A stretch of DNA of 64,000 nt from Chloroflexota bacterium (GCA_018648325.1 JABGRK010000011.1:21478-85477), one strand, 5' to 3'; numbered from the stretch's first letter, positions 51,796-61,396 are shown. Translations and numbers: made by a program. Notes: generated from the sequence alone by a model not told the origin.

Positions 51796-52897
51796 AGTTC
51801 AGGAAATTGGAACTAATCAAGCAATGAAGGAGTTTTTGGGTATATTAGCGCATGCTAAGGGAAGTGTTAAGTATCCAATACGGGTGAATGTGCTTAAAAG
51901 GCTATCAATTGTTACTACCTGTCTTTTGATGTTGGGTAGTATTTTTTTTGCCTCTTTTGCCTGTAACTCCTCTCTGAGCATATACGGAGAAACTCATTCA
52001 ATGTGGAATACCACTGTTACAGTTAGGGTGTACGCTAATAGTGAGGCCAAGGCTCAGGAAGCTATAAACGCAGCTTTTGGCCGCATGGTTGAAATAGGCG
52101 ATATAACATCATCATTTGAGCCAGACTCGCAGACATCCCGGCTTAACAGGGATGGCTATCTGAATAATCCCTCTTCAGAAATACTGTACCTTGTAAATCA
52201 ATCTAAATCGTATAGCGATTTAACTGAAGGATCTTTTGACATCACCATACAACCACTTTTGACTCTCTGGTCCAATGATTTGTGGATGGAAACAGCAGAA
52301 GTCCAGCAGCAGCGTATAGATGAAACATTGCCACTTGTCGGCTCGGATAATATAGAAACATCAACCAGTCGCATCGATTTTGATGTCGATGGCATGGAAA
52401 TCACGCTTGGCGGTATTACCAAAGGATATGCTGCAGATGAGGCACTCAAGGTTCTTGAACAAATGGGCATCGAACATGCTCTTGTGGCTGCCAGCGGCGA
52501 TATAATAACATCGGGTAACAAGCCTGATGGTCAGCCATGGCAAGTTGCACTGGTCAATCCGGACGATACTTCTCAAACGTTAGTTACATTCGAGCTACTG
52601 GAAAATGCAATATCTACCTCAGGGAACTATGAACGGTACTTCGACGAGGATGGCAAGGTGGGGCATATAATTGATCCAACTACCGGTTATTCCGCTCAAG
52701 AGTGTATTAGTGTTACAATAATTGCTGAAACCGGCTTGCAGGCCGATGCAATGGCCACCGGCGTTTTTGTTCTAGGACCGGTAGATGGCATGGCGCTGGT
52801 AGAATTACAGGAAAATGTAGAAGCTTACATAATAGATAATGATCGCGAAATTCATAGATCGTCAGGAATAGACAAATATTTAGTAGAGCCCAGTTAA
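51782..52897 (+). CDS. apbE: FAD:protein FMN transferase ApbE
   Basis: Secreted or lipid-anchored flavin transferase (up to 371 residues) that links FMN by a phosphoester to Thr/Ser in Rnf subunits. It has 'SMWNTTVTVRVYA' after the signal, 'FEPDSQTSRLNRDG', 'DGMEITLGGITKGYAADEAL', 'VAASGDIITSGN', 'AISTSGNYERYF' and 'HIIDPTTGYSAQECISVTIIAETGLQADAMATGVFVLG', the ApbE order. A lipobox 'ASFAC' lies near residue 60, which is deep for a signal peptide, so the real start is probably later, at ATG 51824 or a GTG near 51884. Next to rnfC, so it serves the Rnf complex. Confidence 0.93.
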   Translation: MCIIIVQEIGTNQAMKEFLGILAHAKGSVKYPIRVNVLKRLSIVTTCLLMLGSIFFASFACNSSLSIYGETHSMWNTTVTVRVYANSEAKAQEAINAAFGRMVEIGDITSSFEPDSQTSRLNRDGYLNNPSSEILYLVNQSKSYSDLTEGSFDITIQPLLTLWSNDLWMETAEVQQQRIDETLPLVGSDNIETSTSRIDFDVDGMEITLGGITKGYAADEALKVLEQMGIEHALVAASGDIITSGNKPDGQPWQVALVNPDDTSQTLVTFELLENAISTSGNYERYFDEDGKVGHIIDPTTGYSAQECISVTIIAETGLQADAMATGVFVLGPVDGMALVELQENVEAYIIDNDREIHRSSGIDKYLVEPS

Positions 52898-52907
52898 GAG
52901 GGATGAA

Positions 52908-54224
52908 GTGAGTATAAGGTTAGATAAAAAAACATCAAAACGTGGCGTACCCCTGCCCAAGGTTGAAATCCCGGCAACAGGTTCTATAGAACCTGCATCA
53001 TTGCCCTCAACAGTGATTTTGCCTTTGCAGCGAGGCGGCAGTGTTCCAAATGAGCCTCTGGTCAAGAAGGGTGACTTTGTATTGGTGGGCCAAGTAATTG
53101 CTGATTCAGCAGATGACGGTGCTGCTCCGATACATGCCAGTATACAAGGTGAAGTAGCCAAGATTGCAACGGATGTAGATGCCTCTACCGGTGAGGTGGT
53201 CAAGACCATCATCATAAACGGTAATGGCGGGGACGAAAGCGTAGCATATAAATCTACCGATGGTATTGAGTCCTCATCCTCCAAAGAGATTATAAAGAAA
53301 ATACGCGATGCCGGTATTATCAGTATCGGTGACGGCATGGTTCCCGTTCACTCAAAGCTGGTTGATGAGCTGAAAAAAAAGGTAGACACTGTTCTGCTGA
53401 GCGGATACGACTCAGAAATGTATACGACCGCAAATTATCACCTGATGTTAGAGTATGGGCAGAAGGTGCTTTCGGGTCTGAATATCATAAATATGATACT
53501 AGCTCCTGCCAACGTTTACATTGCCGTAGAGGCCAGCCGGGAAGATGCCATGGCAAGCATTGAGAAGTTAATTACCGAAAACAAATATAATTTTAGCGTG
53601 GTTCCGGTAAAGGTCAAATACCCGGTTGTTGAAGAAAAGATACTTATTGATACGGTGCTGGATGTCGAGGTTCCCATGGGTGGGGTACCGGCAGACGTTG
53701 GCGTTGCCGTATTTGATGTTGGTGTTGCCAAGGCCATCCACGAAGCCGTCTATGAGGGAAAGCCATATATTGACAGAGTGGTGACCGTAGCCGGTGCCGT
53801 CAGCAAGCCCAAAAATCTATCAGTTCGCTCTGGCGCTTCCATAAGCAGCTTAATTGATAGCTGTGGCGGGATGACAGAAACAGACGTTCAGGTTATAGCG
53901 GGTGGTCCCATCAGCGGCACAGAACAGTTTAACCTTGATGCCCCCTTAAGCAGTCAGGACAGCGGCGTGCTTGTCATGAAGGCACAATCGACCCATGTTA
54001 TTGATTGTATTAACTGTTGTGATTGCGTAGAAGCTTGTCCAATGGGCCTTCGTCCACTGCTTTATCCCAAGCAGGTCGCAGTCAGGCGTTACACCGAGGC
54101 TCAGGAAAGCTACATTGATAATTGTACCGAATGTGGGGCATGTGCATATGTGTGCCCTTCTCACATTCCGGTTTTGGAATATATCAGGATAGCTAAGAAG
54201 GTACTTAGCAAGGTATCCAAATAA
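52908..54224 (+). CDS. rnfC: Rnf complex subunit C
   Basis: A 438-residue peripheral Rnf subunit carrying 2x4Fe-4S clusters and the NAD/FMN site. 'VILPLQRGGSVPNEPLVKKGDFVLVGQVIAD' is the N-terminal barrel-sandwich, and the clusters are 'CINCCDCVEACP' (about 365) and 'CTECGACAYVCP' (about 405). The GTG start at 52908 follows GAGGGA. Electrons pass between NADH and ferredoxin through the complex, coupled to H+ or Na+ transport. Confidence 0.95.
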   Translation: MSIRLDKKTSKRGVPLPKVEIPATGSIEPASLPSTVILPLQRGGSVPNEPLVKKGDFVLVGQVIADSADDGAAPIHASIQGEVAKIATDVDASTGEVVKTIIINGNGGDESVAYKSTDGIESSSSKEIIKKIRDAGIISIGDGMVPVHSKLVDELKKKVDTVLLSGYDSEMYTTANYHLMLEYGQKVLSGLNIINMILAPANVYIAVEASREDAMASIEKLITENKYNFSVVPVKVKYPVVEEKILIDTVLDVEVPMGGVPADVGVAVFDVGVAKAIHEAVYEGKPYIDRVVTVAGAVSKPKNLSVRSGASISSLIDSCGGMTETDVQVIAGGPISGTEQFNLDAPLSSQDSGVLVMKAQSTHVIDCINCCDCVEACPMGLRPLLYPKQVAVRRYTEAQESYIDNCTECGACAYVCPSHIPVLEYIRIAKKVLSKVSK

Positions 54225-54243
54225 AAGATAAGCAGAGTTGAAA

Positions 54244-55227
54244 ATGCAAATATCGCCACCACCATATTTAAGAACGGGCCTGACAGTGCAGAAGAGAATG
54301 TATTTTACATTGCTTGCACTATTACCGGTCATCGCAGCGGCTGTATATTTCTATGGATATCGCGCGCTGTTGATTGTTATAACCAGCGTTGTTACTGCCA
54401 TGTTGATGGATTACCTGGTTAAAAGAATGAGAGGCCGTCCCTTTGTTATGGACGGCAGTGCCCCGCTGATCGGCATCCTGCTGGCACTAACGCTTCCTCC
54501 AAATGTTGCCCTGTGGATGGTGGTTGTTGGCGTCGTATTTGCCATCGGTGTTGTTAAGGAAACGGCAGGGGGATTGGGACATTATGTTTTCAGTCCGGTC
54601 ATGGCTTCCCGGGTTTTTATGGAGCTTTCCTTTGGCGCCAGGCTTATTGACGGTGCTCGGGTCTTTGGAAGTGATATGGGTTCGTGGGCAAAACCAACGG
54701 GTTGGGCAGGAGCCCTTGAAAATGCGGATACTCCGCTGACCGCGACTTCTAAGACTGCGATCGATGGTGCCGTTGAATGGACGACCAACAGGTTCGATAT
54801 GCTCATGGGCAATACCCCCGGTTCAATCGGTGAAACCTCTGCCTTAATAATACTTATTTGCGGACTGGTGCTTATAGCCTTCAGAATAATAGACTGGAGA
54901 TTTCCGCTGTCCTTCATCGGTTCGGTGGCCGTGCTCAGTTTTGCGTTCCAGACAAATCCCATGGATCATTTGCTGGTCGGTGGGTTGATGCTGGCCGCAT
55001 TCTTCATAATTACCGATACGGTAACATCGCCGGTAACCCGCAACGGCAAGATCATAGTCGGTATTGGTTGCGCGCTTTTCACTTTGATGATCAGAGAATG
55101 GGGAGACGCAAGAGAAGGGGTTTACTACGCGGTACTTTTAATGAATGCGCTTGTTCCTCTTCTTGACAGGTTTATCAAGACAAGGCCATTCGGTTTTCGA
55201 AAGGAAGCAGAGATAAAAGATGCCTAA
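54244..55227 (+). CDS. rnfD: Rnf complex subunit D
   Basis: A multi-pass membrane subunit (about 327 residues from ATG 54244; a TTG at 54238 is two codons upstream). 'LRTGLTVQKRMYFTLLALLPVIAAAVYFYGYRALL' and 'DGSAPLIGILLALTLPPNVALWMVVVGVVFAI' are typical. The covalent FMN threonine region reads 'NADTPLTATS'. At the right spacing lie 'GNTPGSIGETSAL' and a later 'DTVTSPVTRNGK'. Confidence 0.94.
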   Translation: MQISPPPYLRTGLTVQKRMYFTLLALLPVIAAAVYFYGYRALLIVITSVVTAMLMDYLVKRMRGRPFVMDGSAPLIGILLALTLPPNVALWMVVVGVVFAIGVVKETAGGLGHYVFSPVMASRVFMELSFGARLIDGARVFGSDMGSWAKPTGWAGALENADTPLTATSKTAIDGAVEWTTNRFDMLMGNTPGSIGETSALIILICGLVLIAFRIIDWRFPLSFIGSVAVLSFAFQTNPMDHLLVGGLMLAAFFIITDTVTSPVTRNGKIIVGIGCALFTLMIREWGDAREGVYYAVLLMNALVPLLDRFIKTRPFGFRKEAEIKDA

Positions 55228-55903
55228 TCTTCGTGAAATTGATCTCCGTGTAATATTAAAAAAATACTATCCGATAGTTTTCCTGCTAATCGTATTTGCT
55301 GTATGTGTCGATCTGCTTGGCATGGTTTGGAAAATAACCGAACCGTTAATAGCAGGTGGTGAACGTGATGCAATTGTGGAACAGTTGGAAAAGACTTTTC
55401 CTGCTGAAGAAGGTAATGAATGGGCAGAAGTCAAAGTCGGTCCCGAGGATGACGCCTATTCTTATTATGTTGTAGTTAACGGTGACAATATTATAAATTT
55501 CAGCTTTATGGGTGCGGGGGCAGGTAGAAATGGCGATATCAGAGTACTGATATCGTTCGGATACGAAGTTCCTCTAGGGGAAGAGTTTGATGCTCAGGTC
55601 GTAGCCGATGAGGCTACTATTGATATGATATTTGCTACCAAGCAGATAGAAACACCCGGTATTGGTGATAAGGCTTTTGAAATAGAGTTTACCGATACAT
55701 TTATCGACAGGATCGTTGATGAGGTTGCTTATGCGCCTGATGGCGATATGGATATCATTACCGGTGCTACCGTAAGTACAAAAGCTTTAATTGATATAGT
55801 CAGAGAAGAGGCTCGCCCAAGATTGGAAGCGCTACCTTCTGCACAAGATATCGAGACTGCGGTAATAGCTATGCGTGCGGCTGCAGCCGGGGCAACGGAA
55901 TAA
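55220..55903 (+). CDS. rnfG: Rnf complex subunit G (FMN-binding)
   Basis: A 227-residue subunit with one N-terminal helix (about 13-35) and an FMN-binding domain. The flavinylation motif is 'IITGATVSTKAL' near 190, the target of ApbE. The rest matches RnfG: 'KAFEIEFTDTF', 'DRIVDEVAYAPDGDMD'. Overlaps rnfD by eight bases. Confidence 0.92.
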   Translation: MPNLREIDLRVILKKYYPIVFLLIVFAVCVDLLGMVWKITEPLIAGGERDAIVEQLEKTFPAEEGNEWAEVKVGPEDDAYSYYVVVNGDNIINFSFMGAGAGRNGDIRVLISFGYEVPLGEEFDAQVVADEATIDMIFATKQIETPGIGDKAFEIEFTDTFIDRIVDEVAYAPDGDMDIITGATVSTKALIDIVREEARPRLEALPSAQDIETAVIAMRAAAAGATE

Positions 55904-55934
55904 TTCATATGAGAGTTAAAGAAAAGGTGAAAGC

Positions 55935-56558
55935 ATGAGTACGTTAAATGCATGCTCAGCACAGTTTAAAAAGGGGTTAATTTCCCTTAACCCGCTTTTT
56001 GTCCTTGTTTTAGGAAACTGTGCCGCACTTGCGGTAACCCTGGGCGTAGATGCGTCGTTTGCTTATAGCGGCGGAATGGCCTTTGTTATGATGGGTACTG
56101 CCGTAGTGGTGTCCATTATCAGGAATGTGACTCCTAATATAGTCAGGATTCCTGTTTATATCATCATTGTGGCTTCGTTTGTTACTGTAGTAGACTTGGT
56201 GTTTCAGGCCTTCCTTCCGGATATTTGGCTGTTGCTGGGTATTTACTTGCCATTGCTTACTGTAAACTGCGTGGTATTGGCCCGAGCCGAGGTTTTTGCC
56301 TCCAAAAACGGTATAGCATTATCCGTTGCTGATGCACTGGGCATGTCGGTTGGTTTCATGTTTGCCATGCTGGTAATATCTATTCCCCGTATGATCTTGG
56401 GAACCGGTGAATTTATACTGTTAGGGAAAACCCTATTTACATTACCGGTGCTTAGTGATAACCCGATAGCCATCATGGTTATGCCACCAGGGGCATTCCT
56501 TGTTATGGCACTACTGCACGGACTTTTCAGAAGAATTGGGGTGGTTAAGAGTGAGTGA
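55935..56558 (+). CDS. rnfE: Rnf complex subunit E
   Basis: A 207-residue membrane protein with six helices: 'NPLFVLVLGNCAALAVTLGV', 'GGMAFVMMGTAVVVSIIRNVTPNIVRIPVYIIIVASFVTVVD', 'YLPLLTVNCVVLARAEVFASKNG' with the central Cys, and 'LVMALLHGLFRR'. It shares the inverted fold with RnfA. Its stop is inside the rnfA start. Confidence 0.95.
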   Translation: MSTLNACSAQFKKGLISLNPLFVLVLGNCAALAVTLGVDASFAYSGGMAFVMMGTAVVVSIIRNVTPNIVRIPVYIIIVASFVTVVDLVFQAFLPDIWLLLGIYLPLLTVNCVVLARAEVFASKNGIALSVADALGMSVGFMFAMLVISIPRMILGTGEFILLGKTLFTLPVLSDNPIAIMVMPPGAFLVMALLHGLFRRIGVVKSE

Positions 56559-57138
56559 GAGCAGCCTGTTTACTATATTTCTTACGATGGCCATTACCTC
56601 GAACTTTATTATAGTTCAGTTCCTTGGTCTATGCCCGTTCTTTGGTATAACCAAGAGACTGCGCGATGCCTTCAGTATGGGTATAGCCCTGCTTATCGTA
56701 ATGGTAGTGGCATCGGCGGCCGGATGGCTTATTACCGAGTATGTTCTTATACCGTATGACGTTGTTTATTTAAATAACGTAGTTTATATTCTGGTAATCG
56801 CAACACTGGTTCAGATTACGGAAATGTATATTAAAAGAACCAATGCTGCTATGTACAACAGCTTTGGCATATACCTGGCCCTTATTACAACAAACTGCGC
56901 AGTGCTGGGTATAATGTTTATAAATTTGAAGGAAAACTTTAGTTTGATACAGTCGATGGGCGCGGCAGCAGGTGGCGCTGCGGGTTTTATACTGTTGCTG
57001 TCGGTTATGGCTGGTATAAGAGAAAAACTGGATATAGCAGACCCTCCCAAATCTTTTAAAGGACTGCCTCAAGCAATTCTTGTAGCCGCAATCCTTGGTT
57101 TGGCATTCTATGGTTTCGCAGGAGTTATTAAAGTATGA
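56551..57138 (+). CDS. rnfA: Rnf complex subunit A
   Basis: A 195-residue subunit from GTG 56551 (GTGAGTGA overlapping the rnfE stop), the usual RnfA length. 'ITSNFIIVQFLGLCPFFGITKRLRDAFSMG', 'RTNAAMYNSFGIYLALITTNCAVLGIMF' and a Gly-rich helix follow, each with the Cys thought to hold the intramembrane 2Fe-2S with RnfE. It overlaps rnfB by four bases. Confidence 0.95.
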   Translation: MSESSLFTIFLTMAITSNFIIVQFLGLCPFFGITKRLRDAFSMGIALLIVMVVASAAGWLITEYVLIPYDVVYLNNVVYILVIATLVQITEMYIKRTNAAMYNSFGIYLALITTNCAVLGIMFINLKENFSLIQSMGAAAGGAAGFILLLSVMAGIREKLDIADPPKSFKGLPQAILVAAILGLAFYGFAGVIKV

Positions 57139-59186
57139 GTTTTATTATTGTTGCTGCGATTGGACTGGCCTGTGGCCTGTTTATATATGTTGCCTTCGTT
57201 AAGATTCCCAAAAAGGTTCAGGGGATGGAGAAAACGGAGGAGATACAGGACCTGCTGGGCGGGCTTAACTGCGGTGCCTGCGGATATCCCGGCTGTTTTG
57301 GTTTCGCTCAGGCGCTGACCCGCAATCCGGAATTGATAAAAGACTTCTGCTGTCCTTTCATCATGCAAGATGAAGAAAAGCTGACGGGACTGGGAGTATC
57401 ACTCTCTTGTACGTTAGATCCTGCGGCAATGAGAATGCGGTCTGTTATCAAATGTGCCGGACAACCGGATATTCTTTACAACTACACCGGACCACAGAGC
57501 TGCAGGGCGGCTACGCAACATTTCGGTGGATATAAGTCGTGTCCCTATTCATGTCAGGGTCTTGGTGATTGTGCTTCAGTTTGTCCTGTGGGTGCAATCT
57601 CTATGGATCCGGACAGGAAGGCAGCGGTTGTTGATGAGGAGAAATGTAGCGGGTGTGGGCTGTGTGTGAAAGTGTGCCCCAATAACGTAATAGAGCTGGT
57701 ATCGCTAGAAATTGATATCAACTTTAAATGTAACTATAGACAACTCAAAGATATTCCCTCCAGAGCCAAGTGCGATTATGGGCATGATTATTGTCGCATG
57801 TATTGCCCGGCAAGCGTTGATATACCGAGATATGTTCGCTATGTCAGCCTTGGCAAACCGGACGAGGCGCTTGCCGTAATCCGCGAGAAAATACCATTCC
57901 CTAGTGTTTGTGGGCTGGTTTGTATACATCCTTGCGAAGGCAGATGTCGCCGTGGACGCCTTGATGAGCCGATTGCCATTCGTATGCTTAAGAGGTACGC
58001 TTTTGAAAATGGTAATGGGTTATGGAAGAAAAACCTTAAAACAACTGCATCCACCGGTAAAAAAGTTGGTATTGTAGGTGCCGGACCTGCCGGGCTTACA
58101 GCTGCTTACTATCTGGCAAAACAGGGTCATGCAGTTACCGTGTTTGAGTCCTTACCCGAAGCGGGAGGTATGACGCTTGTAGCCATCCCATCGTATCGTT
58201 TGCCTAAAGATATACTTGCTGCCGAAATCGATGAGATCAAAGCACTTGGTGTAGAAATAAAATGTAACACAAAAATTGATTCTTTGGATCAACTGAAAAA
58301 TGATGGATACGATGCAACTTTCCTGGCCATTGGTGCGCAGGAAGCTATGACTCTGGGTGTTGAAGGTGATGACAGCCCCCGTGTGATAACCTGCCTTGAC
58401 TTCCTTCAGGACGTAAATCTTGATAGAGAGGTTAAGTTGGGTGACAGAGTAGCTGTCATCGGTGGTGGTAATGCTGCCATAGACTCTGCTAGAACGTCGC
58501 TCAGACTGGGTGTAAAAGAAGTTCATATGTTCTATCGCCGCACCCGGGCAGAAATGCCGGCAAACGTTGAGGAAATTGAAGAGGCGTTGCATGAGGGCAT
58601 ACAGATCAACTACCTGATGGCACCCACTAAGATTGCAGATAATGGCGGTAGTGTGAGTCTGGAATGTATTCAGATGAAACTGGGTGAGCCTGATGCCAGC
58701 GGACGCCGCAGTCCGATACCTATTGAAGGCAGTGAGTCCAGCACCGATTTTGATACAATTATTGCTGCTATAGGACAAAGGCCGGAAGATCCCGGCAAGT
58801 ATAATGTAACTACCGGCCGCGGCAATAGGATAGAGGCCGATAAAGAAACAATGGCCACTTCACAGGCCGGTGTTTATGCCGGTGGTGATGTGGTAACCGG
58901 TCCTGCCTCGGTAATTGAGGCCATAGCTCATGGCAGAAAAGCAGCTACGGCTATCGATAAGTACCTCGGTGGTGATGGAGACATCGACGAATCACTGGCG
59001 CCGCTTGAAAATACGGTCGCTGTATCGGATGATCCCGAAAAGAAACTACAGCCGGAAATGGCTGCAATAGCTTTGGACAGGCGGATTTGTTCGTTTGATC
59101 AGGTTGAGCTTGGATACTCCAAGGATGATGCAATGGGTGAGGCGTCACGCTGTTTCAGATGTGATCTTGAACTATTGGATGAATGA
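57135..59186 (+). CDS. rnfB: RnfB fused to a GltD-like FAD/NAD(P) oxidoreductase
   Basis: A 683-residue fusion. An N-terminal helix (1-21) and the RnfB Fe-S motif 'GGLNCGACGYPGCFGFAQAL' (about 42-62) are followed by two ferredoxin groups ('CQGLGDCASVCP' and 'CSGCGLCVKVCP', about 135-185). Then comes a GltD-type Fe-S linker with 'CGLVCIHPCEGRC', FAD fold 'VGIVGAGPAGLTAAYYLAKQG' near 310, NAD(P) fold 'VAVIGGGNAAIDSARTSLRLG' near 440, and 'YAGGDVVTGPASVIEAIAHGRKAA' near 575. Standard RnfB stops after the ferredoxins (near 190-330). It would let one subunit join ferredoxin, NAD(P)H and the membrane complex. No frameshift or stop separates the parts. Confidence 0.93.
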   Translation: MSFIIVAAIGLACGLFIYVAFVKIPKKVQGMEKTEEIQDLLGGLNCGACGYPGCFGFAQALTRNPELIKDFCCPFIMQDEEKLTGLGVSLSCTLDPAAMRMRSVIKCAGQPDILYNYTGPQSCRAATQHFGGYKSCPYSCQGLGDCASVCPVGAISMDPDRKAAVVDEEKCSGCGLCVKVCPNNVIELVSLEIDINFKCNYRQLKDIPSRAKCDYGHDYCRMYCPASVDIPRYVRYVSLGKPDEALAVIREKIPFPSVCGLVCIHPCEGRCRRGRLDEPIAIRMLKRYAFENGNGLWKKNLKTTASTGKKVGIVGAGPAGLTAAYYLAKQGHAVTVFESLPEAGGMTLVAIPSYRLPKDILAAEIDEIKALGVEIKCNTKIDSLDQLKNDGYDATFLAIGAQEAMTLGVEGDDSPRVITCLDFLQDVNLDREVKLGDRVAVIGGGNAAIDSARTSLRLGVKEVHMFYRRTRAEMPANVEEIEEALHEGIQINYLMAPTKIADNGGSVSLECIQMKLGEPDASGRRSPIPIEGSESSTDFDTIIAAIGQRPEDPGKYNVTTGRGNRIEADKETMATSQAGVYAGGDVVTGPASVIEAIAHGRKAATAIDKYLGGDGDIDESLAPLENTVAVSDDPEKKLQPEMAAIALDRRICSFDQVELGYSKDDAMGEASRCFRCDLELLDE

Positions 59187-59234
59187 GGATTTTAAAAATA
59201 AACTTTAGCTAGTTTTCCATGAAGGAAGATATTA

Positions 59235-60038
59235 ATGCACAAAAAGATATACATAATACTTGGTTTCTTATTAGCACTGGTTGCATTTGGCATCTATTCC
59301 GGCCGCACCGGATCGGCGTTCAGTCAATCCAGTGACATGTTAATACGTGCGATTGCATATGGTATTCTGGTTGGAGGTGTAAGAGCCGTCATCAGACCCA
59401 AGGCAGCGATAGTGGATGGCAAGGTGACCCGACATGACGCGGCGTCATTTGTTGAGCATTGGGGAACTGCTATTGGTATCATTGTACTTATGATCTCCGG
59501 ACTACTGATGGGTTGGCCTCGCGATCAATGGATGGTAAATGTGCATTTTACTGGTTTGGCCATTACACTTTTTTGTGGCTCTTTCTTTGCATCGGATTAT
59601 CTGTTGTCCAAAAACTTAAAAAAATTGATACCTGGTAAGAAAGATATTATACAAGGCACTTTGCAGAAGTATATACAGAAGAAGCCATATCATAACGAAG
59701 GAAAGTATCTCTCCTCTCAGAAATCAGCATTTCTATCCTTTGTAGTTTTGGGCGCGGTTGTTTTAATTACGGGTTTCATTAAGGTTGCCGTTCATACAGG
59801 ATTGATTGATAGCCTGGCAAATGAGACCTTACTGCAAAGGAATACCTTCTTTCATGATTTATCCGGCCTCATGTTTTTCTTGCTATTGATAGTACATGTT
59901 GTTATTATCGTGATACTGCGACACTGGCCAATGTTGAAATCTTGGTTTAGTGGTACAGTGGATGAAGAGTTAATAAAAGAAGAGCATCCCGTCTGGTACG
60001 AGGAATTGAAAAAAGATTCCGAGCAAGACGTCAAATAG
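59235..60038 (+). CDS. b-type cytochrome (FdoI/HupC-like) membrane protein
   Basis: A 267-residue protein with four to five helices. It has 'RHDAASFVEHWGTAIGIIVLMISGLLM', 'VNVHFTGLAITLFCGSFFASDYLL' and 'FFHDLSGLMFFLLLIVHVVIIVIL', with His residues spaced as heme ligands of formate-dehydrogenase gamma/Ni-Fe-hydrogenase cytochrome b. Such subunits pass electrons to quinone. It is 48 bases after rnfB with the same orientation, which suggests that this Rnf operon links to the quinone pool. An N-terminal helix could be a signal anchor. Confidence 0.8.
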   Translation: MHKKIYIILGFLLALVAFGIYSGRTGSAFSQSSDMLIRAIAYGILVGGVRAVIRPKAAIVDGKVTRHDAASFVEHWGTAIGIIVLMISGLLMGWPRDQWMVNVHFTGLAITLFCGSFFASDYLLSKNLKKLIPGKKDIIQGTLQKYIQKKPYHNEGKYLSSQKSAFLSFVVLGAVVLITGFIKVAVHTGLIDSLANETLLQRNTFFHDLSGLMFFLLLIVHVVIIVILRHWPMLKSWFSGTVDEELIKEEHPVWYEELKKDSEQDVK

Positions 60039-60070
60039 ATTAACCACGTACTCAGAAAGGGAAACATTTC

Positions 60071-61333
60071 TTGTCACAAACCTCTACAAACTATCTTATT
60101 ATTGGTAATTCCGCCGGAGGTATCAGTGCCGCTGAGGCCATACGCAAGACGGACAGTGTTGGGACTATAACTATTGTTTCTGACGAACCATATGCGGCCT
60201 ATTCGCGCATCCTTATATCCAAATACCTTACGGGAGAACGCAAACTTGAACAAACGCTGCTTTGTCCTGCCGATTTTTACGATAAAAACAACATTACCAT
60301 CCTTCTTTCCACTGAAGTAACCAAGCTGGATTTTGACAAGCACATTGCTTTGCTCGCTGACGGCTCCAGCATTGCCTGGGATAAGTTACTGCTGGCAGTA
60401 GGTGGAACTCCGATAACACCTAAGCTTGAGGGTTCGGATAAAAGTGGTGTGTTTACCTTTACCAAGCTGGATGATACTTTAGCTATCAAAAAATATCTTG
60501 AGGGTGGCAATAAAAAGGCAGTTGTTATAGGTGGTGGCCTTATCGGACTGAGCGTCACCGAGGCTCTGGTTAAGTGTGGCGTGGAAGTGTCCATTGTTGA
60601 AATGCAGGACAGGTTGCTTACGGCTATGGTCGATGAGTACACTTCTGAAGTAGTCCGGAAAAAACTTGCAGATGCCGGTGTTCATATACTTACCGCTCAT
60701 ACTGTAACCGCGGTAACCGGCGATGATAGCGTTAAAGGTGTTACCTTAAACAATGGCAAGCAAGTACCGTGCGATCTGGTTATTATGGCCATCGGTGTCA
60801 GTCCAAGGCTTGATCTTGTACGCGACACGGGGCTAAAGCTTACACGCGGAATAGTGGTAGACAGGCATATGGCAACAAATATTGCCGATGTTTATGCTTG
60901 CGGCGATGTTGCCGATGTGCATGACTTTGTCCATGAAGAAAACCGCGTTACACCAATATGGCCGGGTGCTCAAACCGGAGGTAAGATAGCCGGGATGAAT
61001 ATGGCGGGCAATCATACCGATTTTGTGGGCAGCACAGGTATGAACACACTAGGCTATTTTGGACTTAACATAGCATCAGGTGGCATAGTAAACCCTCCCG
61101 ACGATACCTATGAGGTGCTGGTTAAAAAAAGCCGCGGCAAATACCAGAAAATAGTTATTAAAGACGATAAAGTAGTCGGTATGATATTCAGTGGTAATAT
61201 CGAAAAAGCTGCGGTTGTTCTATGTATGATGCTGGACAAGACGGACGTCTGTGATTGCAAAGATGATTTGCTCACGGACAACGCCTGTCGTCTGGCAACC
61301 TCAAAGTGGGGCATCAAACCACGATTCTACTAG
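60071..61333 (+). CDS. NAD(P)/FAD-dependent oxidoreductase (rubredoxin/nitrite reductase-like)
   Basis: A 420-residue flavoprotein of the NirB-N-terminus/rubredoxin-reductase type. FAD motif 'YLIIGNSAGGISAAEAI', 'YSRILISKYLTGER', NAD motif 'AVVIGGGLIGLSVTEALVKCG', 'DVYACGDVADVHDF' with the FAD aspartate, then a domain with C-terminal Cys residues ('VCDCKDDL', 'DNACRLA'). It starts at TTG 60071, after AAAGGGAAA. It might hand electrons between NAD(P)H and an electron carrier of the preceding cytochrome. The partner is unknown. Confidence 0.87.
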   Translation: MSQTSTNYLIIGNSAGGISAAEAIRKTDSVGTITIVSDEPYAAYSRILISKYLTGERKLEQTLLCPADFYDKNNITILLSTEVTKLDFDKHIALLADGSSIAWDKLLLAVGGTPITPKLEGSDKSGVFTFTKLDDTLAIKKYLEGGNKKAVVIGGGLIGLSVTEALVKCGVEVSIVEMQDRLLTAMVDEYTSEVVRKKLADAGVHILTAHTVTAVTGDDSVKGVTLNNGKQVPCDLVIMAIGVSPRLDLVRDTGLKLTRGIVVDRHMATNIADVYACGDVADVHDFVHEENRVTPIWPGAQTGGKIAGMNMAGNHTDFVGSTGMNTLGYFGLNIASGGIVNPPDDTYEVLVKKSRGKYQKIVIKDDKVVGMIFSGNIEKAAVVLCMMLDKTDVCDCKDDLLTDNACRLATSKWGIKPRFY

Positions 61334-61396
61334 TAAGTAGGATAGCGGTTACCTGAAGTCAATCTCCTGATTTAATCATTACACTTATTTGCTTTA

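Noticed and set aside
58152..58778. A 208-codon minus-strand frame inside rnfB-gltD
   Set aside because: It is the complement of the FAD/NAD region; no ribosome site and no recognisable domain.
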